Below, piece after piece: positions 43,944 through 52,322 of a stretch of 64,000 nucleotides of DNA. A model generated the notes under the pieces. It was not told the DNA's origin. It worked only from the letters and a program-made list of their open reading frames with translations, and did no database searches. The number at the start of each line of letters is the position of its first letter. The first letter of the stretch is position 1. Source of the stretch: CAWJLE01 sp963843645. Lineage in GTDB: Bacteria; Chloroflexota; Anaerolineae; DAOTYC01. Made by a program: the position numbers and the translations under genes. The stretch covers positions 434,001 to 498,000 of the forward strand of contig CAWJLE010000001.1 in NCBI GenBank assembly GCA_963843645.1, read 5' to 3'.

Positions 43944-45666
43944 AAGGCTCAGTCATCAGTACCAATCCGGCCCGCTGCCGGGACTGTTATCGCTGCGTGC
44001 GCACCTGCCCGGTGAAGGCCATCCGCGTGCAAGACGGCCAGGCTCAGGTCGTTCCGGAGCTGTGCCTGGTGTGTGGCAGCTGCGTGCGCGCCTGTCCGCA
44101 GGGCGCCAAGATCATCCGCGAAGACCGGCCTCACGTGGAGCAGGCGCTGGCGGAGGGACGCCTGGTCGTCGCCACGGTCGCCCCGTCCGCGCCGGCCTAC
44201 TTCGGGATGAAGGTCTTTTCTCAAATCGAAGATGTGCTCCGCAAGCTGGGCTTCGCCGCGGCCGGCGAGACCGCCTACGGCGCGGAGATGGTGGGATTGG
44301 CGCACAGGGAGTGCGTCGAGAGCGAATCTCAGCGCTGGCCGTTGATCGCCTCGTCCTGCCCGGTCGTGGTCAACCTGATCGAGCAGTACTATCCGGACCT
44401 CATTCCGCATCTGGCGCCGATCGTCTCGCCGATGATCGCCCACGGACGCTGGCTGCGTGAGAAGTACGGCCAGGATGCGTTCGTGGTGTTCATCGGTCCG
44501 TGCATCGCTAAGAAGCGCGAAGCCGAGGACGCGAACGTCCAGGGAGTCATCGACGCCGTCATCACTTTCCAGGAGCTGGCCGACTGGATGAACGAGAAAG
44601 GACTGGAAATGCCGGAATCCGACGCGGCCGCCGTCGCCGAGCACCGGTCCACGGCCCGGCTGTTCCCCGTCGAGGGCGGACTCGTCGGGACGGCCAACAT
44701 GGATACGGACATGCTGAACAGCCACGTGGTCGTGGCCTCCGGCCTGGATGCGGTGGAAGAGGTGTTGCGCGGCATCGAGTCGAAGAAGCTGAGCGCCTGC
44801 ATGGTGGAGCTGCTGGCCTGCGCAGGCGGCTGCGTAAACGGGCCCGCGATGATGGGGGTCGAGGGCGGCGCATTTCTGGCCCGCCAGCGCGTCATCGAGT
44901 ACGCCGCCAACCGAGAGCCGATGCACCTGCCGGATCGCGTGGACTGGCCGCCCCTGGAGCGTGAGTTCACGGACAGCAGCGTGCCGATTCCCGACGTTCA
45001 CCGAAGAACAGATCGAAGAAGTGCTGCACAGGGTGGAGAAGTACACGCCCGAAGATGAGCTGAACTGCGGCGCGTGCGGCTATCCGACCTGCCGCGACAA
45101 GGCCAGTCGCCACACTGCGCGGCATGGCCGAAGCCACGATGTGCATCCCCTACATGCGCCGCCGGGCGGAGTCGCTGCGGCAGGTGGTGATGGACGTCAC
45201 GCCGAACGCGCATACTGATCGTGGACAAACGCCTGCGCATCCAGGACATGTCGCCCTCGGCGGAGCGAATGTTCGGCTGCCATCTGACCAAGGTCGCGGG
45301 GCCACGGTCTCAAGCCGGTCATCCCCGTCGTCGAGGACTTCGTGACCGTGCGGGATACGGGCGTGGCCGATCATGGGCAAGACGATCCAGCTGCGGCCCG
45401 ACCTGTTCGTCGAACAGACCATCGTGCGCGTCGAAGGACGAGAGCCTGGTGATGGGCATCCTGCGCGACGTGACGGACCGCGAGCACGAGCGCGAGAAGC
45501 TGGATCTGCATCCGCAGTCGAGACGCTGGAGCGCACGCAGGAGGTGGTCAGCAAGCAGATGCGCGTCGCGCACGAGATCGCGCAGCTTCTGGGCGAGACC
45601 ACGGCCGAAAGCAAGATGATGGTGTCACGGCTGGCCAAGCTGCTCGGAGAGGGCAACACCAAGTGA
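43940..45666 (+). CDS. Sensory [FeFe] hydrogenase with PAS domain (group C/HydS-like, multiple frameshifts)
   Basis: About 575 residues. Two [4Fe-4S] motifs (CRDCYRCVRTCPVKAI, CLVCGSCVRACPQGAK) precede an H-cluster domain with variant motifs: L1 IASSCPVVVN, L2 IGPCIAKKRE, L3 VELLACAGGCVNGPAM. From about 44996 the frame changes repeatedly, but the order is clear: a CGACGYPTCRDKA cluster domain, a PAS domain (ILIVDKRLRIQDMSPSAERM) and a C-terminal helical region (MRVAHEIAQLLGETTAES). This layout is that of putative H2-sensing group C enzymes. It is translationally coupled to a SpoIIE-type phosphatase. Breaks near 44996, 45105, 45211, 45301, 45369, 45436 and 45517 are each explained by one base. 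Confidence 0.82.
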
Positions 45667-46867
45667 GGCAAATCGTCGAGGTCGCCTGGGAGAGCCTGAA
45701 TAAGAACGGAGAAGAGCTGTGCGGCGACTCGGTCGATCATCACCACCACGCCGACCTCGTTCATCGTCGTTCTGTCTGACGGTCTGGGCAGCGGCGTCAA
45801 GGCCAACATCATGTCCACTTTGACCACGCAGATCGCCAGCGAAATGTTCCAGCACGGTGCGACCATCGAGGAGGTGATGGGGACGCTGGTGGAGACGCTG
45901 CCCGAGTGCCAGATTCGCAAGCTGGCCTACGCCACGTTCGCCGTGCTCAAAGTGGACCGCGGGCACGAGCGCCTACCTGGTGGAGTACGACAGCCCGCCG
46001 CTGATCCTGGTCCGCAACGGAGCGCTGGTCGACCTGCCGGTGCACGAGCGCGAAGTCAATGGCCGCGTGCTGCGCGAGGCCCGCTTCGATCTGCAAGAGA
46101 ACGACTACATGGTGCTGGTGAGCGACGGCTACGTGCACGCAGGCGTCGGCGGCCTGTATCGGCTGGGCTGGGGCTGGAAGAACATCGCCACCTCGGTCCG
46201 GCGCTGGGTGGAAACGGGCGGCGACGCCTGCCAGCTGCACGCGCGCTTTGTCACGCACCTGCCAGAAGCTGTACAATGGCAAGCCGGGTGACGATGCGAC
46301 GGTGGTCGGCATGCGGGTGCGCCCGGCCGTCTCGGCGACCATCCTGACCGGCCCGCCGGCCGACCAGGGACATGGACGAGGCGGCCGTCGCCCGGCTCCT
46401 GAACGCGGAAGGCGTCAAGATCATCTGCGGCGGGACCACCGCCCAGATGGCCGCCCGCGTCCTGGGCGAGGAGCTGAAGGTCGAATGGATGCCGCCCAGC
46501 AAGCGCCCGCAGACGGCGGCCGCACAAGAAAAGGGCGCCCCGCCCATGGCCCTGCTGAAGGGCGTGGACCTGGTCACGGAAGGCATTCTGACCCTGGGCC
46601 AGGCGGTGGAGCTGTTGGAGAGCGCCGCCAGACGATCCACGATTTGCCGCCGGACGACGACGCGGCGACCCGGCTGGCGCGCATTCTGCTCTCGGCCGAC
46701 GACATCCACCTGATCGTGGGCACCGCCATCAATCCCAATCAGGTGGCAGACCTGATCCGCGGCGAGCCGATGCGCCTGGTGTACGTCAAGGAGCTCGTCC
46801 GCCAGTTGGAGCGGCGCACCAAGCAAGTCACATTTGGAACGAATTTAGCGATTACGTCAAATCGTAG
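45663..46867 (+). CDS. SpoIIE-type PP2C serine phosphatase (multiple frameshifts)
   Basis: About 400 residues. VVLSDGLGSGVKANIMSTLT, YMVLVSDGYVHAGVGGL and GDDATVVGMRVRP carry the metal-binding aspartates of PP2C/SpoIIE phosphatases. A C-terminal extension (VKIICGGTTAQMAARVLGEE, MALLKGVDLVTEGILTLGQA) is typical of phosphatases encoded beside group C hydrogenases. GTG start overlaps the sensor stop. Frame breaks near 45742, 45965, 46262, 46367, 46626 and 46835. It is the likely output of the H2 sensor; its phosphoprotein target is not evident here. Confidence 0.8.
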
Positions 46868-46884
46868 TGAGGAGGGATCCTACA

Positions 46885-47464
46885 ATGAACTCACAGGAAA
46901 TGTCACCGTCCAGAGGCCAGATTCTGACGTGGGGTCGCGATATCGAGTGGACGAAGCCTGGGCCGTCTGGTTTTGCTCATGGCCACCGGCCTGCTCATCA
47001 GCAACCTTGGCCTGCCGCAGTACATCACCGGTCCCGCTGGTGAATGCACTGCTGATCCTGACCGTCTTGTGGCTGGGTGTGAGCCAGGCGCTGTTCGTCG
47101 GCATGGTGACGCCGATGGGCGCGGCGCTGAGCGGCATTCTGCCGCTGCCGCTGTGGATCATGATCCCGTTCATCGCGCTGGGCAACGCCGTGCTGGTGAG
47201 TTTTTCGGTGGGCTGCGCCACGTGAATCGGTGGCTGGCCCTCGTCGTCGCGGCGGTGGCCAAGTTCGCCCTGCTGTACGTTGCGGTGACCGTCCTGGTGG
47301 CGCACCCACTCAACCTGATGATCGCCGGTCAGGCGCAGGCCATCGTCGTTCCACAGGCCATCGTCGCCATGATGACGTGGCCGCAGCTGCTGACGGCCGT
47401 GGCCGGCGGCGTCATCGCCTTCGGCGTGGAGTTCGGCTCCCGCCGGCTGTCCGGCAAGGCCTGA
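46885..47464 (+). CDS. Membrane protein resembling ECF-transporter S component, hydrogenase-associated (frameshifts)
   Basis: About 190 residues pieced from three frames. AGGAGGG precedes the ATG. Hydrophobic segments include LLMATGLLISNLGLPQYITG, NALLILTVLWLGVSQALFVG, PLPLWIMIPFIALGNAVLVS, and after 47222 WLALVVAAVAKFALLYVAV and LLTAVAGGVIAFGVEFG. The five- to six-helix layout and conserved PLPLWIMIPFIALGN are found in small membrane proteins annotated as ECF S components next to [FeFe] hydrogenases. What it transports is not known. Confidence 0.65.
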
Positions 47465-47478
47465 GTCCGTCAATCGCG

Positions 47479-47513
47479 AGACTGCCGAAGTTTCTCCGAA
47501 ACTTCGGCAGTCT
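47479..47513. repeat. Dispersed palindrome (GCCGAAG variant)
   Basis: 15-bp stem AGACTGCCGAAGTTT / AAACTTCGGCAGTCT with loop CTCCG, 15 bases after the operon's last stop codon; could act as 3' mRNA hairpin. Confidence 0.85.
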
Positions 47514-47566
47514 GTGTCCAGGGGCAATCGCGTTACAATTGTGGGCGGTCGCCTCCCTCCGGCTTA

Positions 47567-47625
47567 TGTCACCCTGAGGGAGGCCGACCGTCCTCAGTCG
47601 TAAACGGCGCTCCTTCAGGGTGACA
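47567..47625. repeat. Inverted repeat TGTCACCCTGAGGGAG / CTCCTTCAGGGTGACA
   Basis: 16-bp arms with one mismatch around a 27-base loop. The 15-mer TTATGTCACCCTGAG also occurs in the left end of the IS element at 11244-11258, so this may be a solo MITE-like remnant of related ends. Confidence 0.75.
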
Positions 47626-47688
47626 GTCGCAGGTGGCGGGCTGACGTAACGGAATCGCGCCGGTCAGTCGCCACCGTCAGCCGATACG

Positions 47689-47721
47689 AGACTTCCGAAG
47701 TTCTCAAAACTTCGGAAGTCT
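47689..47721. repeat. Dispersed 33-bp palindrome (ACTTCCGAAG family)
   Basis: AGACTTCCGAAG...CTTCGGAAGTCT, just upstream of a promoter; the rest of 47465-47815 holds no gene that I can see. Confidence 0.85.
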
Positions 47722-47726
47722 AGGCC

Positions 47727-47754
47727 TTGCGACGACGCGTTTCTCGTGTATAAT
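47727..47754 (+). promoter_or_regulatory. Sigma-70-type promoter
   Basis: TTGCGA (47727-47732), 16-base spacer, TATAAT (47749-47754), 62 bases before the next start codon. Confidence 0.7.
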
Positions 47755-47815
47755 TTGCTCTGTGACCGCTCACTGATCCACTGATATCATCACAGAACAT
47801 CACGGGAGATGGATC

Positions 47816-48346
47816 ATGGAATCGTTGATGGTGTCGCAGAGGCTGTACCGGGTCACTCTCTTCACCAGCACGCTGAAGATCGAAGGCAAGTTGGAACCGA
47901 TGGGCGACTTCATCAACGCTCTGAACGATCCACGCCGCAACTTTCTGCCCGTGCACGAGGCCACGCTCAGCCCGCTGGCCGTGGGCAACCCACTCTCCGC
48001 GTCCGCCGTACCGCAATTGATCGTCAACAAGAACGAGGCGGTCTTCGTCATCCTCATGGATCGCAACGATTATTCAAACATCCGCCTGCTCACCAACGTG
48101 GCGCGGCTGACGATGTACACGGCTTCGTACGCGATCCAGGCTGAGTTTCATCTGGGAGGCGAGATGCGCGAGCGAGACCTGCTGGACACGGTGACGACGG
48201 ACTTCGTGCCCATGACCAAAGCCCAGTTCTTTCCTCTGGTCCCGGCCAAGACGAGCGTCCCGTCGCAAGTGGAGTTCGCCCTGCTGAACAGACGGTTCGT
48301 GCACAGTTACTTTGGAGAGCCGAAGGCGGCCGACACGCAGGAGTGA
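47816..48346 (+). CDS. Hypothetical protein
   Basis: 176 residues, intact, with its own promoter. I recognise no family. It has no signal peptide or membrane segment. The pattern (LYRVTLFTSTLKIEGKLEPM, FLPVHEATLSPLAVGNPL, VPQLIVNKNEAVFVILMD, IQAEFHLGGEMRERDLLD) repeats a beta-rich motif twice, around residues 9-75 and 95-140, suggesting two similar small beta barrels. It converges on the ATPase-propeller gene. Confidence 0.6.
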   Translation: MESLMVSQRLYRVTLFTSTLKIEGKLEPMGDFINALNDPRRNFLPVHEATLSPLAVGNPLSASAVPQLIVNKNEAVFVILMDRNDYSNIRLLTNVARLTMYTASYAIQAEFHLGGEMRERDLLDTVTTDFVPMTKAQFFPLVPAKTSVPSQVEFALLNRRFVHSYFGEPKAADTQE

Positions 48347-48353
48347 TCGGCGA

Positions 48354-50556
48354 TTACGGCCGCCAGGAGGGTCCCTGTTTGCTTCCCGGGCGGTTGCGCG
48401 TCAGGTTCACCACGTCACTGCCGTCGATGTTCATGCTGATGATATCCCAGTCACCGTCTCGGTTCGACATGAACGCGATGTGGCTGCCGTCGGGGGACCA
48501 GCACGGCCAGTGGTCGTCGGCGGACGACGTACGTGAGAGGTTGACCTGGTCCGAGCCGTCCCGGTTCATGACGTAGATCTCGGCGTTGCCGTCGCGCGTG
48601 GATTCGAAGACGATTTTGTCGCCTTTGGGCGACCAGGCCGGCGAGAAATCGTTGCCCGGCACGTTGGTCAGCCGCAGCGGCTGCGAGCCGTTGCGGTTCA
48701 TGACCCACAGCTCCCAGTCGTTGTCCGCTCGATCGCTCGCGAACACCATCTCCTGCCCATCGGGCGAGTAGGCCGGGGTCCAATTGTTGCCCTGCGGCTC
48801 GTCCACACCGGTCAGCCGGGTCAGGTCGCTGCCGTCCGGTTTGATCGTGTAGACCTCCCACGGCCCATTGCGCCGCGAGACGAATGCGATTTCCTTCCCG
48901 TCCGGCGACCACACGGGCATCCAGTCGTCCGCCGGATGCTTGGTCAATCGCCGGGCGTTGCTGCCGTCCGCGTTCATGACGTAGACCTCGCGGTTCCCAT
49001 CTCGTTCGGATACGTACACGAACTGGCTGCCGTCCGGCGACCACGCCGCGCCAGACTCGTTCGCCTCCGTGTCGGTCACTCGAACCGGGTCCTTGCCGTC
49101 GGAGCCCATGACCCAGATCTGCCACACGTCCTTGAGCCCTTCCCGGGCGAAGTACGCGATGGTGGGTACTGACCGCATGCGAACGCGCGGTCGGGTGGGC
49201 GTGGGGTGCGGGGTAGGCGTCCAGGTTGGCCCGGCCGCCGGCACCGTCGCTTGCTGCGTGGCCACCGGCGATCCCGACGGCTGCGCGTCGGCCACCGCCG
49301 GAGATTGCGTTTCCCCCTGGGCCAGCCCACCACCAGGACGGCGGCCACCAGAACGGCGATGCCGAGGGCTCCCATGAAGATGTGCCGCAGAGTGCCGGCC
49401 GCCACCTCTTCCGAGCGGCGGCTTCGCTCCAACTGGACGGTGATCTCCTCGATCGTCTTTCGACGGCACAGCCAGGTGCGCATCATGTCCACGCGGAAAC
49501 GATAGGTCAGACGCGCCCAGGCGCTCGAGGACGTCGCGGGCCACCAGGCATTCCAGGTTGTCGGTCACTTCGTCCTGCGTGATGTTGATGCGCTGACGCC
49601 GCAGGGCATTGCCCACTTCCTGGCGGGTCGCGATGCCGTGACTGCCCGCGAATGGTGCCCAGGCCCGTCAGCACGATGCGCTCGCTCAGCGTCGACGTCT
49701 CCCAAATCGCCTCGAATTCGTCCATCGGGCCGGACAGCAGGTGATCGACGACGCGCTGGATGTCGCCCACGCTGACCGTCCACGTCGTCTCGCCGGAGTC
49801 ATCGTAGACGGACTGGCAGATGAGCTGCAAGTAGTAGGGATGACCGGAGGACAGCTCCACGATGCGGCGCACGGCAGGGGGCTCGAACGAGATGAAATCC
49901 CGCACCGGCTCGATGACGAGGCTGGTCGCCGCGTTCATCGACAGCGAGCCGAGCCGCCGAATCGAGGCGCGCTCGAATCGGGGCGGCCGCGCGCCCTGCA
50001 GGTCTTCGATCTTGTTGCCGGCAAAGAGCAGGTGAACGCGCTCGCGTCGCTCCAGCCGGTCGGACAGGCTGGCGATCAGATGCCACAGCCGATCGTCGCC
50101 GCCCTCCGTCGAGCGCAGCACGTCCACACTGTCCAGAGCCACGATGAGCCGCCGCGTACCCAGCTGATGCTCGGCCTCTCCCAGCATGTCGGAGAGTGGG
50201 TCGGACGTACGGCTGCGGAAATCGTCGAGGCGCGGCTCGGGCAGGGCCGCCCAGCCGCTGTTCGCGAGTCCCCGGCGCAGGCTTCTGGCGACTTCCCAAA
50301 CGAGGTGGTCGGCCGGGGTATCCGCAAGCAGCGCCAGGTCGATGTAAATCACGACGTATTCCGCCGGCAACTTGTAGGGAAGCTGAGCGAGGAAAGAAGT
50401 CTTGCCGATGCGGTGTGGACCGTGCAGGATCAGAATGCGCTCGTTGCGAAGACAACTCTGCGTCACCCAGTCGAATTCCGCTTCGCGGCCATAGAAGGGC
50501 AGGCCTTTGCCGACCGGGCGGTCGGTGATGTATGGATTTGTAGGTGTGTGCGCCAT
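48354..50556 (-). CDS. AAA/STAND-like ATPase fused through a membrane helix to a TolB-type beta-propeller (frameshifts)
   Basis: About 734 residues. The N-terminal AAA ATPase has FYGREAEFDWV, Walker A GPHRIGKTSF and Walker B RLIVALDSVDVL, followed by a winged-helix region (after a break near 49640: RINITQDEVTDNLECLVARD; after another near 49510: YRFRVDMMRTWL). Then come one membrane helix (FMGALGIAVLVAAVLVVGW), a Pro/Thr-rich linker and six PD40/TolB propeller repeats with SPDG motifs (WSPDGSQFVYVSERDGNREV, WSPDGKEIAFVSRRNGPWEV and so on). The three parts fit one gene broken by about three indels. It probably places an ATPase in the cytoplasm and a sensing propeller outside. Confidence 0.72.
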
Positions 50557-50650
50557 GCAACGTCCTCAGAAACCAGATTTCACTGAGCTTCAGTTCATTA
50601 TAGTCCAAAATCGATTTATAAGGAAGAGCGACGCGACGCGCCCCCACGTC

Positions 50651-51316
50651 TTAACGTTCCCGCTGTTCCGGCGGGTGGGCCAGAATCAGGTGGACGACGG
50701 CCCGCTCACCGGACTCCAGGCGCTCGCCGGCCCGCCAGCCGGCCTGTTCCAGCCAGCCCAGCGACGGCGGCCCGACCTCCGCGCCCTGACCGGTCGCCTG
50801 GTAGAGCCGGTCGATGAAGCGCGCCGCCAGCTGCGGGCGGACCAGCCACGCGCCGTCCACGATGACCAGGAACCCACCCGGTCGCAGCACGCGCGCCAGC
50901 TCGGCCAGCGTCCGGGGCGCGCGAATGAACGGCGTGGGAAAGGTAGCGACCAGGGAATCGAAGAAACCGGTGGGGAAGGGCAGCGCCTCAGCCGAGGCAC
51001 GGCAGATTCGCGGGTCGATGTCGCGGCGGCTGAGCTTGCGCCGGGTGATGCGCGCCATGTGTGGCGACAAGTCGACGCCGTACACTTCGGAGCAGCAGCC
51101 GGCCGCGTGCAGATCAAGCTGCAGATCGCCGGTGCCGAACGCAATTTCCAAAACGCGCGGGCCTGCCAGGTGGGCCAGGCTGGCGCGCTGCCACGAGCGC
51201 CACTGTCCCAGCGACACGCCCCAGCTCACCGCATCGTACGTCCAGGCCAGCTCGTTGTAGAGCAGTCGAAAGCCCAGGCGCAGGAGATGGGAATAGGCGC
51301 GCCGGGCCGCCTTCAC
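50651..51316 (-). CDS. Class I SAM-dependent methyltransferase (UbiE-like)
   Basis: 221 residues. NELAWTYDAVSWGVSLGQWR, SAM-binding VLEIAFGTGDLQLDL, acidic VYGVDLSPHMARITRR and LARVLRPGGFLVIVDGAW are typical of UbiE/methyltransf_11 enzymes. ATG overlaps the 3' end of the YdjC deacetylase gene by four bases, so the two are co-transcribed. The substrate is unknown. Confidence 0.85.
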   Translation of the reverse strand: MKAARRAYSHLLRLGFRLLYNELAWTYDAVSWGVSLGQWRSWQRASLAHLAGPRVLEIAFGTGDLQLDLHAAGCCSEVYGVDLSPHMARITRRKLSRRDIDPRICRASAEALPFPTGFFDSLVATFPTPFIRAPRTLAELARVLRPGGFLVIVDGAWLVRPQLAARFIDRLYQATGQGAEVGPPSLGWLEQAGWRAGERLESGERAVVHLILAHPPEQRER

Positions 51317-52167
51317 GTCGCAAGCGCCGCGAAATTGACCAGCTCGATGCCGGCGTCCGCCACGCGGGCTTTCACGGCGGGTTCGCAGAGGAGCTCCAGC
51401 TCGCGCTCGCGCAGGAGGGCGTACTTGCTGGACTCGCGCAGCTCCGCGTCCGCAACGCCGGGATGGACCATCAGCTCCGTGACGCCTTCGGGCAGACGAT
51501 CCAAAATGGCCAGCAGGTTCTCGCGGCTGACGCCGTCGTCCCCGAAGAAATCGGCGCAGAAATGGTCCGGATGGGGGACGTCGTATTGCCGGAGGGCCAT
51601 GCGGTCACTTTCCACCACGAAGTGGACGAGCTCCGGCTCGATCCCGAAGCGGGCGGCGAAAGCCATCAGCGACGTATCGGGCTGCTCCTCGACCGGGATC
51701 GGCACCCGGGCCGGGACGCACTCCATCTGCGCCAGGCGCAGGTACATGTCGAAGATGGGCGGGTGGAGGTGTACGAAGTGGTGGCAGTCGAGATGGTCGG
51801 GCTTGGCGACGAACACGCCGTGGAACATGACGATCTGCGCCTGCCACTCGGCCCACAGCTCGTTCAGGTCCATGCGCCCGAGGGAAGTCTGCCACACGTC
51901 GGTCTTCAGGAAATTGCCGTGGGGATCGACCAGCGTCGGCACCTCGTCCGCCGGCAGGACCGGCTGCCCGGCAGTGAAGACCAGGTGGACGCCCAATCCC
52001 AGGGCGGGCTGCCGGCGCGCCAGCCGCAGCGGCCGCTCGATGCCGGGCACGTTCATCATGGCGGTGGTGCTGGTGACGATGCCCTCGCGGTGCGCGCGCA
52101 GGATTCCGTCGGATACGCCGGCCGTCCGGCCGTAGTCGTCTGCGTTTACAATCAAGCGTTTCGACAC
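51313..52167 (-). CDS. ChbG/YdjC-family carbohydrate deacetylase
   Basis: About 284 residues. RLIVNADDYGRTAGVSDGIL has the metal-binding aspartates, LGLGVHLVFTAG the histidine, and PDHLDCHHFVHLHPPIF the second metal-binding block. The family removes acetyl groups from chito-oligosaccharides or hopanoid-linked sugars. I chose the GTG at 52165-52167 because GCGGAGGAACC precedes it and the predicted transcript starts near 52207; the longer frame to 52248 begins upstream of that. Confidence 0.85.
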   Translation of the reverse strand: MSKRLIVNADDYGRTAGVSDGILRAHREGIVTSTTAMMNVPGIERPLRLARRQPALGLGVHLVFTAGQPVLPADEVPTLVDPHGNFLKTDVWQTSLGRMDLNELWAEWQAQIVMFHGVFVAKPDHLDCHHFVHLHPPIFDMYLRLAQMECVPARVPIPVEEQPDTSLMAFAARFGIEPELVHFVVESDRMALRQYDVPHPDHFCADFFGDDGVSRENLLAILDRLPEGVTELMVHPGVADAELRESSKYALLRERELELLCEPAVKARVADAGIELVNFAALAT

Positions 52168-52213
52168 CGGTTCCTCCGCAGGGGCGCTGTGGGATGATTG
52201 ACGAAGTGTCGCC

Positions 52214-52284
52214 ATTGTAGCATAGCCCTCCGCGCCGGTCAAAGGCATCCCGGGCGGCGGGGGCTTGCAGGGCTATGCTATAAT
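52214..52284. promoter_or_regulatory. Divergent extended -10 promoters in an inverted repeat
   Basis: TAGCATAGCCCT (52218-52229) and AGGGCTATGCTA (52269-52280) form a 12-bp inverted repeat. Rightward it contains TGC-TATAAT (52279-52284), leftward TGC-TACAAT (52219-52214). The two -10 boxes serve the Trx-NHL gene and the deacetylase gene. Confidence 0.65.
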
Positions 52285-52322
52285 CCATACTAATGGGACA
52301 GCGTCCCGTAAGGAGGCGCATC

